A DNA stretch of 34,061 bases from an uncultured Pelagibacteraceae bacterium (GTDB taxonomy: Bacteria; Pseudomonadota; Alphaproteobacteria; Pelagibacterales; AG-422-B15). The position numbers were made by a program, and so were the translations under genes. Numbering within the stretch: the first letter of the stretch is position 1; each line of letters starts with the position of its first letter. Under the pieces are notes generated by a model. The model worked only from the letters and a program-made list of their open reading frames with translations. It made no database searches and was not told the DNA's origin. Positions 15,942-26,503 of this stretch are shown one piece after another. The stretch covers positions 1-34,061 of the forward strand of contig CABZHO010000008.1 of assembly GCA_902525595.1 (NCBI GenBank). The letters run 5' to 3'.

Positions 15942-16451
15942 ATGTCATTTAAATTTGAAAATTTCACTAAATATTTAGTGATTATGTTTACAGCTCTTTT
16001 TTTAGCTGCATGTGAAACCACGCCAAAAGATGATGCGTTGTCGTCAGCACCGTCAGCTGCAGTTGAAGTTGTTGATGGAGTATATGTTGGATCTGAAACA
16101 GTTGAAATGTTGGCTGTTGATGTGCCAGATAGAGTTTTCTTTGCTTATGATAGTTATTCATTAACTAATGCCGCTCAAGACACTCTCGCTAAGCAAGCCA
16201 AATGGCTTAAGGCAAATGGATCAGTCACAATAGCAATTGAGGGTCATGCCGATGAACGTGGAACAAGAGAATACAACTTAGCATTAGGCGATCGAAGAGC
16301 AAATGCAGCTAAGGATTACTTGATGACACAAGGAATTAGTTCAAGCAGAATTACCACGATCAGTTTTGGTAAAGAAAGACCAGTAAATAATGCTTCTAAT
16401 AATAAGGCCTGGGCTCAAAATAGAAGATCGGTTACTGTAAGAACTAATTAA
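15942..16451 (+). CDS. pal: Pal, peptidoglycan-associated outer-membrane lipoprotein
   Basis: 169 residues. The signal sequence ends in the lipobox FLAAC, making Cys24 the lipidated residue. After a short linker comes an OmpA-like domain with VFFAYDSYSL, EGHADERGTREYN and ALGDRRANAAKDYL, the peptidoglycan-binding signature. Pal links the outer membrane to the wall and is moved to the septum by TolQRA. The C-terminus has the usual NRRSVTV ending. It is preceded by a 133-base gap and followed by two small inverted repeats before cpoB. Confidence 0.97.
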   Translation: MSFKFENFTKYLVIMFTALFLAACETTPKDDALSSAPSAAVEVVDGVYVGSETVEMLAVDVPDRVFFAYDSYSLTNAAQDTLAKQAKWLKANGSVTIAIEGHADERGTREYNLALGDRRANAAKDYLMTQGISSSRITTISFGKERPVNNASNNKAWAQNRRSVTVRTN

Positions 16452-16488
16452 TCAGTCTCTATCGCCTTTTTTTGGACAAAAAAGTAAG

Positions 16489-16508
16489 TTTAATCTAAAC
16501 AGATTAAA
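16489..16508. repeat. Perfect 8-bp inverted repeat just before cpoB
   Basis: TTTAATCT and AGATTAAA flank the loop AAAC and end three bases before the cpoB ATG. A second AT-rich inverted repeat (CTTTTTT / AAAAAAG) lies just upstream. A hairpin this close to the start codon would cover the ribosome-binding region and could reduce cpoB translation relative to pal. No T-run follows, so it is not a classical terminator. Confidence 0.45.
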
Positions 16509-16511
16509 TTG

Positions 16512-17537
16512 ATGTATAAATGTATTTACATATTTTTTGTAAGCTTAATTTTTTTTGCTAATTTTAACCTATATTCAATAGCAGAGGACTTAAATATTGA
16601 GAATCTAATTGAACGTCTCAATACAATTGAAAACCGTATAAAAGTTTTGGAAAAAGCAACGTTTAGTAAAACAACTCCAGATTTTAATAACAATGTCAGT
16701 CTTGATGACTACCAATCAATCATTACGAAACAATCAATTCAAATTTCAGAGTTACAGAATGAAATACAATTTTTAACTGCAAAAGTAGAAGAGATGATAT
16801 TCACAATGCAATTAACGGTTAATAATTTTAATACATTCAGAGAAGATACAGAATTTAGATTCACAGATATTAATAATAAAACAGAAAATATTGAAAAAAA
16901 TCAGAAAAGTGCCGAAAGTAATTTTTTATTTCCTGAGCAAGAAACACTTACAGCAACCAATCAGGCTGAATTACAACCCAAGTCTCTTGGCACTATTCAG
17001 GTGGTTCAGGATGAAAATCAAAATTCGCCATTTGAAATTAAAAAACCTGAAGATAATGCAGAACAAGAAATTATTGGAACAATAGCTCAAGATAACATTG
17101 TTATGTTAGAACAACAACAACCAGTATTAAACATTCTCCCGGAGGGAGATGAATTAGGGCAATATGAATATGCTATGAATTTATTAAAACAAGGCGATTA
17201 CATTACTGCAGAACAAGCTTTTGTTGAGTTTATTTCTATTGGTGAAGACAGTGATTTACTAAGTAATTCAAATTTTTGGCTAGCTGAAACGTATTATGTC
17301 AGGGAAAATTATAAAGAAGCTGCAAAGAATTATTTAAATTTATATCAGGCATACCCAGAAACAGCAAAAGCCCCAAATGCCCTGCTAAAATTAGGTATTT
17401 CGTTAGTCAATATGGGAGAGTTAGAGCAAGGCTGTATAACTTTTACACAACTACGAGATGTATTTCCTAATGCCAAATCATCGATAATAGAAAGAGGTAA
17501 TATGGAGATTGAAAAAAATAGCTGTGAAACTAATTAA
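16512..17537 (+). CDS. cpoB: CpoB (YbgF), periplasmic Tol-Pal coordinator with coiled coil and TPRs
   Basis: 341 residues from ATG at 16512; the track's TTG is three bases earlier. A signal peptide (YIFFVSLIFFANFNLYSIA) is followed by a coiled coil from about residue 27 to 130 (IENLIERLNTIENRIKVLEK and later QISELQNEIQFL). A low-complexity Gln/Asn/Glu-rich linker comes next, then C-terminal TPR repeats (YEYAMNLLKQGDYITAEQAF, FWLAETYYVRENYKEAAKNY, ALLKLGISLVNMGELEQGC). CpoB coordinates peptidoglycan synthesis with outer-membrane constriction. Its end overlaps the presumed tilS start. Confidence 0.92.
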   Translation: MYKCIYIFFVSLIFFANFNLYSIAEDLNIENLIERLNTIENRIKVLEKATFSKTTPDFNNNVSLDDYQSIITKQSIQISELQNEIQFLTAKVEEMIFTMQLTVNNFNTFREDTEFRFTDINNKTENIEKNQKSAESNFLFPEQETLTATNQAELQPKSLGTIQVVQDENQNSPFEIKKPEDNAEQEIIGTIAQDNIVMLEQQQPVLNILPEGDELGQYEYAMNLLKQGDYITAEQAFVEFISIGEDSDLLSNSNFWLAETYYVRENYKEAAKNYLNLYQAYPETAKAPNALLKLGISLVNMGELEQGCITFTQLRDVFPNAKSSIIERGNMEIEKNSCETN

Positions 17538-18609
17538 GCCGGTTAATTATAGAAATATTAAAAACATCAATCCAGATGATTTCTATAAAAAAATGGAGAA
17601 ACTAGGAATTGATAAAAGTTTTGTTGTGGCTACTTCAGGTGGGCCAGATAGCTTAGCGCTAATGTTCTTAGCTAAAGGATATGCGATAAAAAAAAAAATT
17701 AAACTTTTTATATTCTGCTTTAATCACGGATTAAGAAAAGAGTCTATAGATGAAGTAAATTGGCTAAAAAAAATTGCAAAAAAAGAAAACATTAACTTTG
17801 CTACAAAAACTCTTAAGAAAAAAATAGATGGCTCAGATATATTATCTCAAGCTAGAAAAGTGAGATATGAAGAAATTGTTAATTTTTGTAATACAAAAAA
17901 AATTAAATATTTATTAACGGCACATCATCTTGATGATGAAATTGAAAATTTTTTAATGAGGCTTATTAGAGGAAGTGGCCTAAGAGGCCTTTCATCGCTT
18001 AAAGAGAAATCTAGATTTAAAAATTCTAACATATTCATAATTAGACCTCTTTTATCTTATCCAAAGAAAATGCTGATAAAATATTTAGCAAAAATTAAAC
18101 AAAATTATGTTTATGATATAACAAATAAAAATATTTTATTCGACCGCTCTCGAATTAGAAAATTATCAAATGAATTAATAAATGAGGGGTTAGATAAAAA
18201 AAGATTGAGTAGTGTATTTAATAATTTAAAAAGTGCTGAAAATGCTATTAATGTCACAGTAGACAAATTTCTTATTAAAAATATTATTAAAAAAAATAAC
18301 AATAGTATTTCAATTAATCAAAGAAAATTCATGATACAACCAAAAGAAATTCAACATAGGGTTATTGTCAAATTATGCCGGCTAATTGGTATGAATGATA
18401 AAAAACCAAGATCAAGCTCTGTCAATCGCCTTATTAATAATTTTCAGGATAAAAAATTTACAAAATTGACACTTAACGGCTGTATATTTCAAGCTCAGAA
18501 AAATAATATCCAAATCTTAACTGAAAAAAGAAGCCGTGCTAAAAGTAAATTAGACCTAGCAAAGTTGTTTAATAATAAGGAATGGCCTGAATTAATTAGG
18601 CATTTTTAG
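17509..18609 (+). CDS. tilS: tRNA(Ile)-lysidine synthase
   Basis: Up to 366 residues. The PP-loop ATP-binding motif SGGPDS (43-48) and CFNHGLRKES, then LLTAHHLDDEIENFLMRL and GLRGL, identify TilS. It converts C34 of the CAU-anticodon tRNA-Ile to lysidine so that AUA codons are read as Ile. The start is uncertain: the track uses TTG 17509, inside the end of cpoB; GTG 17524 is an alternative, and the first ATG (17593) would cut close to the PP-loop. An A11 tract (17688-17698) lies in the coding sequence. The C-terminal domain is short compared with larger TilS proteins. The position between cpoB and ftsH is conserved. Confidence 0.92.
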   Translation: MKKIAVKLIKPVNYRNIKNINPDDFYKKMEKLGIDKSFVVATSGGPDSLALMFLAKGYAIKKKIKLFIFCFNHGLRKESIDEVNWLKKIAKKENINFATKTLKKKIDGSDILSQARKVRYEEIVNFCNTKKIKYLLTAHHLDDEIENFLMRLIRGSGLRGLSSLKEKSRFKNSNIFIIRPLLSYPKKMLIKYLAKIKQNYVYDITNKNILFDRSRIRKLSNELINEGLDKKRLSSVFNNLKSAENAINVTVDKFLIKNIIKKNNNSISINQRKFMIQPKEIQHRVIVKLCRLIGMNDKKPRSSSVNRLINNFQDKKFTKLTLNGCIFQAQKNNIQILTEKRSRAKSKLDLAKLFNNKEWPELIRHF

Positions 18610-18699
18610 CTTAATTATTGATTTTATTTGAGAATTAAATGATATTTAAACTTGCATGCTAAAAAATAGTTATTACTTATAAATATATAATAAAAAAAT

Positions 18700-20613
18700 A
18701 TGATGAATTTAAGAAATTTAGCACTTTGGGTTTTTATTGCACTTATTGTATTCGGGCTTTTTAACCTCTTTAGCAATACCAGTACTGAAAGAAATAATAT
18801 TGATCTTTCATACTCTCAATTTCTTGATGAAGTTGAAAATGGATCTGTTAAAGATGTAGTTATCAGGGGCAATAATATAAATGGCTCATTTGACGATGGA
18901 AGAGCGTTTAAAACATATGCTGCAAATGATCCAACTTTAGTTGATAGATTAAATGAGCGTGGTGTAAATATTTCTGCTGCTCCACTTGATGATGGATATC
19001 CTTCATTACTTGGGGTTTTAATTTCTTGGTTTCCAATGCTTTTACTTATTGGTGTATGGATTTTCTTCATGAGACAAATGCAAGGTGGCCGAGGTGGTGC
19101 AATGGGTTTTGGTAGATCAAAAGCAAAACTATTAACTGAGAATAAAAATAAAGTTACATTTAATGATGTTGCTGGAATTGACGAGGCAAAAGAAGAGTTG
19201 GTTGAAATTGTTGAGTTTTTGAGAGATCCAAGAAAATTTCAAAAGTTAGGAGGTAGAATACCTAAGGGCGCTCTATTGATTGGACCTCCTGGAACAGGTA
19301 AAACTCTATTAGCGAGAGCAGTTGCAGGAGAAGCAGGGGTCCCGTTTTTCACGATATCGGGCTCTGATTTTGTTGAGATGTTTGTAGGTGTAGGCGCGTC
19401 AAGGGTTAGAGACATGTTTGAGCAAGGCAGAAGAAATGCCCCCTGTATTATTTTTATTGATGAGATTGATGCAGTCGGAAGAAGTAGAGGAGCTGGTTTA
19501 GGCGGAGGAAATGACGAGCGTGAACAGACGTTAAATCAAATACTTGTTGAAATGGATGGCTTCGATACACAAGAAGGTATCATCCTCGTCGCAGCAACTA
19601 ATAGACCGGACGTACTAGATCCCGCATTACTTAGACCAGGACGTTTTGATAGACAGGTTGTTGTGCCTAATCCAGATATACTGGGTAGAGAAGCAATACT
19701 TAAGGTGCACATCAAAAAAATATCTGTAGCCCCAGATGTTGATATTAGAACAATTGCAAGAGGAACTCCTGGATTTTCTGGTGCAGATCTAGCTAACATT
19801 GTTAATGAGTCAGCATTACTTGCTGCTAGAAAAAATAAAAAGATTGTCACAATGATAGATTTTGAGGAAGCTAAAGACAAGGTTATGATGGGATCTGAGA
19901 GAAGATCTCTTGTTATGAGTCAAGAGGAAAAAGAGCTAACCGCCTATCATGAGGGTGGTCACGCAATTGTGGCTCTTAATCAATCTGCTTCTGACCCAAT
20001 TCATAAAGCTACAGTCATTCCTCGTGGAAGAGCACTTGGCATGGTAATGCGCTTACCTGAGAGAGACCAACTTTCTCTACCAAGAGAAAAAATGTTAGCA
20101 GATATTACAGTTGCAATGGGTGGAAGAGTAGCTGAAGAAATTATTTTTGGAGACAAAAAAGTTACATCTGGTGCCTCATCTGATATTGAAATGGCAACTA
20201 AAATGGCTCGTAATATGGTTACAAAGTTTGGCATGAGTGAAAAACTTGGGCCGCTTCAATACGGTGAAAACGAAGAAGAAGTATTTCTAGGAAGATCCGT
20301 TCAAAAACATCAAAATGTTTCAGAAGAAACAGCTAAATTAATCGACTCTGAAATCAGAAAGATTGTTGATAGTTGTTATGATCTCGCAAAGAAAATATTA
20401 AACGATAAAATAAATGACCTTCATACTTTAGCAAAAGGTCTTATAGAATACGAAACGCTTAATGGTGACGAGATTAATGCTTTGTTAAAAGATGGCAAAA
20501 TAGACCGTTCAAATCCTGAAGAGGAAATAAGTAATGCAGGCCCATCGGTTCCAAAAAGTGGAAAATCGTCTTCTGCAACGCCAAGTTTTAAGCCTAAACC
20601 ACAAGCAACATAA
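18700..20613 (+). CDS. ftsH: ATP-dependent zinc metalloprotease FtsH
   Basis: 637 residues. Two membrane helices (7-24 and about 105-124, [16 protein letters not shown]) flank a small periplasmic domain. The AAA+ domain has Walker A GPPGTGKT (195-202), Walker B IIFIDEID, and the second region of homology [20 protein letters not shown]. The zinc site is HEGGH (417-421). FtsH degrades membrane and short-lived cytoplasmic proteins, including RpoH in E. coli; rpoH lies 3.7 kb away in this window. The tail is Ser/Pro-rich. Two in-frame ATGs lie next to each other at 18700 and 18703. A 90-base AT-rich gap precedes it with no promoter I can fix. Confidence 0.97.
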   Translation: MMNLRNLALWVFIALIVFGLFNLFSNTSTERNNIDLSYSQFLDEVENGSVKDVVIRGNNINGSFDDGRAFKTYAANDPTLVDRLNERGVNISAAPLDDGYPSLLGVLISWFPMLLLIGVWIFFMRQMQGGRGGAMGFGRSKAKLLTENKNKVTFNDVAGIDEAKEELVEIVEFLRDPRKFQKLGGRIPKGALLIGPPGTGKTLLARAVAGEAGVPFFTISGSDFVEMFVGVGASRVRDMFEQGRRNAPCIIFIDEIDAVGRSRGAGLGGGNDEREQTLNQILVEMDGFDTQEGIILVAATNRPDVLDPALLRPGRFDRQVVVPNPDILGREAILKVHIKKISVAPDVDIRTIARGTPGFSGADLANIVNESALLAARKNKKIVTMIDFEEAKDKVMMGSERRSLVMSQEEKELTAYHEGGHAIVALNQSASDPIHKATVIPRGRALGMVMRLPERDQLSLPREKMLADITVAMGGRVAEEIIFGDKKVTSGASSDIEMATKMARNMVTKFGMSEKLGPLQYGENEEEVFLGRSVQKHQNVSEETAKLIDSEIRKIVDSCYDLAKKILNDKINDLHTLAKGLIEYETLNGDEINALLKDGKIDRSNPEEEISNAGPSVPKSGKSSSATPSFKPKPQAT

Positions 20614-20625
20614 ACATACCATTTG

Positions 20626-21681
20626 ATGTTAATGCAACGTAATTCGCATAGATATTACGTACGCCCAATCTTCAGCAAAATAAAAAAGAAAAACACACTT
20701 TTCCTTGGATCCTCAAAATTATTTTTCAATGAAGTTGAACTCATTCACAGAAGTAAAGACAAAATTCATAGAAAATTTTTGATGCTCGAAGAGGTCGAAA
20801 ATCAGCCAACGCACATTAAAAAAATTATAAATGAACAAATTAAAAATATAACGAGCAAAAGACAAAAAATTGGGAAGTTACGTCTAGATAGACCGGTCGT
20901 AATGGGCATACTCAACATTACTCCAGACAGTTTTTTCGATGGGGGAAAATATTTATCAATATCCAAGGCAATTGATCAAACTAAAATACTTATTAAAGAA
21001 GGAGCTGATATTATTGATCTTGGAGGTGAGTCTACTCGACCAGGGTCAAAGAAGATAAGTATTAGAGAAGAAATCAAAAGAGTTGTACCAGTCATTTCAC
21101 AAATAAGAAAACTACAAAAGAAAGTTTTTTTATCAATCGATACCAGAAAATCAGCGGTCATGAAAGAAGCACTAAAGTACAAAATAAATCTCGTAAATGA
21201 TGTTTCAGGACTTAGATTCGATAAACAATCCATCAAATTTTTAAGTACAAATAAAGTTCCGTTTATATTAATGCATTCCATTTCGACTCCTGAAAAGATG
21301 CAAAATGAAATAAACTATTCTGATGTTGTTTTGGACGTATATGACTTTTTCCAAAAACAAATTCAATTATGCGAGAAATTCAATATTTCCAAAAATCGTA
21401 TTATAATTGATCCCGGTATTGGCTTTGGTAAAACTTTGCAACAAAATTTGAAACTAATTAAAAATATTAGTTTATTCCATTCTCTGGGGCTTCCAGTTTT
21501 ATTAGGTAGTTCGAGGAAAAGTTTCATTGGTAAGATTGAAAAAAATGAATTATATCAAGATCGATTGGGAGGATCAATTGCTACAGTTCTCTACGCATTA
21601 GCAGAGGGGGTGCAAATCTTTCGGGTGCATGATGTGTACGCAACTAAACAAGCAATTAAAATATTTTCTAGCATAAAATGA
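20626..21681 (+). CDS. folP: Dihydropteroate synthase
   Basis: 351 residues from ATG 20626; the track's TTG 20623 and ATG 20632 are alternatives. The TIM-barrel core starts near residue 87: VMGILNITPDSFFDGG, then DIIDLGGESTRPGS, LVNDVSGL, IDPGIGFGK and LLGSSRKSFIG. It joins pABA to the pterin diphosphate in folate synthesis. The N-terminal 85 residues (beginning NSHRYYVRPIFSK and including LGSSKLFFNEVELIHR) are absent from E. coli FolP. A comparable extension occurs in alphaproteobacterial relatives, so it is probably real and not a mis-set start. It overlaps glmM by four bases (ATGA). Confidence 0.94.
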   Translation: MLMQRNSHRYYVRPIFSKIKKKNTLFLGSSKLFFNEVELIHRSKDKIHRKFLMLEEVENQPTHIKKIINEQIKNITSKRQKIGKLRLDRPVVMGILNITPDSFFDGGKYLSISKAIDQTKILIKEGADIIDLGGESTRPGSKKISIREEIKRVVPVISQIRKLQKKVFLSIDTRKSAVMKEALKYKINLVNDVSGLRFDKQSIKFLSTNKVPFILMHSISTPEKMQNEINYSDVVLDVYDFFQKQIQLCEKFNISKNRIIIDPGIGFGKTLQQNLKLIKNISLFHSLGLPVLLGSSRKSFIGKIEKNELYQDRLGGSIATVLYALAEGVQIFRVHDVYATKQAIKIFSSIK

Positions 21682-23009
21682 AAAATTATTTTGGAACAGA
21701 CGGAGTAAGAGCAAATTCAAATAGTAAAAAGCTAAATGGTATCACTCTTATGAAGCTAGGAATGGCGCTAGGTAAACATTTTACTGTTGGTGGACATCGA
21801 CACAAAGTTGTTATAGGCAAAGATACTCGTCTCTCAGGTTATATGATTGAACAGGCACTCACTTCAGGCTTATTATCAATGGGTATGGATGTTTTTCTTT
21901 TTGGTCCCATTCCAACACCAGCAGTAGCAATATTAACAAAATCAATGAGAGCAGATCTAGGTATTATGATAACCGCATCTCATAACCAATATAAAGATAA
22001 TGGAATAAAAATATTTGATAAAGATGGCAATAAACTCTCAGATGAAACAGAAATTCAGATTGAAAATCTTATGGATACCGATTTACAAAAATTACTTGTA
22101 AATCCTGCTGACATTGGAAGAGCAAAAAGACTTGAAGATGCCAATGGTCGATACATCGAGTATTTAAAATCAACTTTCCCAAAATCTCAGAGATTAGACG
22201 GACTTAAAATTGTAATAGATTGCGCTAATGGAGCTTCATATATATCTGCGCCTCTTATTTTATGGGAGCTTGGAGCTGAAGTTATACCAATAGCCAACGA
22301 ACCTAATGGTACTAATATAAATCAAGAATGTGGATCAACTAATACCGGATTACTCGCTAAAAAAGTATTAGAAGAAAAAGCTGATATTGGAATTGCTTTA
22401 GATGGAGATGGGGATCGACTCGCAATTATCGATGAAAATGGCAATTTAGTAAACGGTGATCAAATTATTGCTATGTTGGCGATAGAAATGTCAAAAAATA
22501 AAAATCTAAAAAGTAATAAAGTAGTCAGTACTTCAATGGCGAATATGGGCTTAGAAAGTTATTTGAATAATTATGATATTCAATTAATTAGAACAAAAGT
22601 AGGTGATCGTTACGTTAAAGAGAAAATGATTTCTGAAAATTTAAATTTAGGGGGAGAACAATCAGGCCATATTATAATGCGAGACTTCTCATCAGCAGGA
22701 GATGGTATTGTTGTTGCTCTTCAAGTCCTATCAATTCTTATTAGAGTACAAAAAAAAGCGAGTGAATGCTTCAAACTATTTAATCCTCATCCTCAAAATT
22801 TAATAAATTTTCCTGTAGAAAATAAAAATATTTTGAATCACGAAGATACAAAGGTATTTATTAAATCTTGTGAGGAAAAAGTTTCAAAAGATGGAAGAAT
22901 CATTGTTAGAATGTCAGGTACTGAACCACTTTTAAGGATAATGATCGAGAGTAGAAGTCAACAAACTATTGATGAGCTAACCGAAAGTGTAACAAGGTAT
23001 TTTTCATAA
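21678..23009 (+). CDS. glmM: Phosphoglucosamine mutase
   Basis: 443 residues. It converts glucosamine-6-phosphate to glucosamine-1-phosphate for UDP-GlcNAc, feeding peptidoglycan and LPS. The start YFGTDGVRAN, the phospho-serine loop GIMITASHNQYKDNG (Ser101), the metal loop DGDGDR, the sugar-binding GGEQSGHII and the phosphate-binding RMSGTEPLLRIMIE are all intact. The ftsH-folP-glmM order is conserved in proteobacteria. It is translationally coupled to folP, and purA follows after 14 bases. Confidence 0.97.
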   Translation: MKNYFGTDGVRANSNSKKLNGITLMKLGMALGKHFTVGGHRHKVVIGKDTRLSGYMIEQALTSGLLSMGMDVFLFGPIPTPAVAILTKSMRADLGIMITASHNQYKDNGIKIFDKDGNKLSDETEIQIENLMDTDLQKLLVNPADIGRAKRLEDANGRYIEYLKSTFPKSQRLDGLKIVIDCANGASYISAPLILWELGAEVIPIANEPNGTNINQECGSTNTGLLAKKVLEEKADIGIALDGDGDRLAIIDENGNLVNGDQIIAMLAIEMSKNKNLKSNKVVSTSMANMGLESYLNNYDIQLIRTKVGDRYVKEKMISENLNLGGEQSGHIIMRDFSSAGDGIVVALQVLSILIRVQKKASECFKLFNPHPQNLINFPVENKNILNHEDTKVFIKSCEEKVSKDGRIIVRMSGTEPLLRIMIESRSQQTIDELTESVTRYFS

Positions 23010-23014
23010 TATAA

Positions 23015-25194
<2,180 letters not shown>

Positions 25195-25231
25195 GTTTAA
25201 GATATGGTTATATTTTCCTAAAAATCAATGA

Positions 25232-26203
25232 TCAGCTTTTAATTGAATTTATTAAATTGCTCAAGTAATCAGGCATAACTGATTGAAAATGAACAATTTT
25301 TTCTTTTTTAGGATGAATAAACCCTAAGGACTGTGCGTGAAGAGCTTGGCCAGGTAAATTTTTTACAGCTAACAACGTATTATCTGAGAGTAACTTTAAC
25401 TTACCCTGAGGTGATCGGCCATAAGTCTTATCACCAATTAATGGATTTCCCTTCTCTGATAAGTGAACTCTTATTTGATGAGTTCTTCCAGTTTCTAATC
25501 GACATTCCAATACAGTAGCTAAATTTACATTTTTTTTACTCTTAAGAATCTCCAATGTTTTATAATGAGTAACAGCTGTTTTGCCTTTACTCATAGAACT
25601 CATCATTTTTGTTCTATTTTTATTACTCCTAGTTAATAATGTTTTAATTTTCCCATTTGGTGGCGATAAAACATTCCAACAAATAGCAATATAAACTCTG
25701 TCAATGTTATGGGCAGCAAATTGATCAGATAAATGTTTATGAGTAAAATCATTTTTGGCAACCACAACTAGCCCACTTGTATCTTTATCAATTCGATGCA
25801 CAATCCCAGGTCTTTGAGAATCTCCTACAAACTTCAAATCCGCACCACAGTGCTCTATTAGTGCGTTTACAATTGTACCTGTTTTATTTCCAGCACCTGG
25901 GTGCATCACAATTCCTGTTGGCTTATTGATTACAATTAGATCTTTATCCTCATATACAATATTCAATTTAATATTTTCACCAGCGATATTTAATTTCTCA
26001 CTTATCTTTGCTTTTAATGTAATTATATCGCCGAGAGTAATTTTATAATCAGGATCAACAATCTTGTTATTCACTTTAACATTTGAGGATTTGATTAACT
26101 GTATTATTTTTGATCTACTGAATTGTTGTAGATTAGCACTGATGTATTTATCTAGCCTTTGACCTTCATTTTTCTTCTGGTTGACTTTAACTTGATAGAA
26201 CAT
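25232..26203 (-). CDS. rluD: 23S rRNA pseudouridine synthase RluD
   Basis: Start set at ATG 26203 (MFYQVKVNQKKNEGQRLDKY); the track's TTG 26224 would overlap the divergent gene. 323 residues. An N-terminal S4 RNA-binding domain (QRLDKYISANLQQFSRSKI) is followed by the RluA-type catalytic domain with INKPTGIVMHPG, VHRIDKDTSGL (catalytic Asp139) and LETGRTHQIRVHL. It modifies uridines in helix 69 of 23S rRNA. rpoH follows after 37 bases, an order shared with other alphaproteobacteria. The start is only 12 bases from that of the divergent DUF6476 gene. Confidence 0.92.
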   Translation of the reverse strand: MFYQVKVNQKKNEGQRLDKYISANLQQFSRSKIIQLIKSSNVKVNNKIVDPDYKITLGDIITLKAKISEKLNIAGENIKLNIVYEDKDLIVINKPTGIVMHPGAGNKTGTIVNALIEHCGADLKFVGDSQRPGIVHRIDKDTSGLVVVAKNDFTHKHLSDQFAAHNIDRVYIAICWNVLSPPNGKIKTLLTRSNKNRTKMMSSMSKGKTAVTHYKTLEILKSKKNVNLATVLECRLETGRTHQIRVHLSEKGNPLIGDKTYGRSPQGKLKLLSDNTLLAVKNLPGQALHAQSLGFIHPKKEKIVHFQSVMPDYLSNLINSIKS

Positions 26204-26215
26204 TATGACTAAGCA

Positions 26216-26503
26216 ATGTATCAAAAAATAATGCTTTTCGTTGTAATATTTTTAGGAATTCTCATTCTTATTGGTACCACAATTGTAATTACTACTATAA
26301 TTGAAAGATCATACAAGGTAGATTTTTTTAAATCCTCGAGCAGTGCAATAGATAATACAAACTCTATAAAAAAATGTGATCTTTTAGAGGAAAAAACAAG
26401 AGTTATCTCTTTAAGTGAGGATAAACTAGCAGTTATTTGTGATGATCGTATCGAAATTATCAACTTATCTAATGATCAAATTGAAAAAGTCGTTAATTAC
26501 TGA
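26216..26503 (+). CDS. DUF6476-like small membrane protein
   Basis: 95 residues. A single N-terminal membrane helix (IMLFVVIFLGILILIGTTIVITTII) is followed by a small soluble domain with alternating strands (EKTRVISLSEDKLAVICDDR, EIINLSNDQIEKVV). Size, topology and the divergent position next to rluD match DUF6476, an uncharacterised alphaproteobacterial family. The soluble part reads like a short beta-hairpin domain facing the periplasm, but this is inference. The minus-strand ORF at 26221-26463 is its shadow. The TGA stop overlaps the end of the convergent betA gene. Confidence 0.65.
   Translation: MYQKIMLFVVIFLGILILIGTTIVITTIIERSYKVDFFKSSSSAIDNTNSIKKCDLLEEKTRVISLSEDKLAVICDDRIEIINLSNDQIEKVVNY

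Noticed and set aside
19536-19880. Minus-strand ORF of 114 aa inside ftsH
   Set aside because: It is antisense to the AAA+ core of ftsH, where strict codon constraints often leave an open opposite frame.
26221-26463. Minus-strand ORF of 80 aa opposite DUF6476
   Set aside because: The plus-strand frame has a convincing membrane helix, a good ATG and the expected neighbourhood. The minus frame has nothing comparable.
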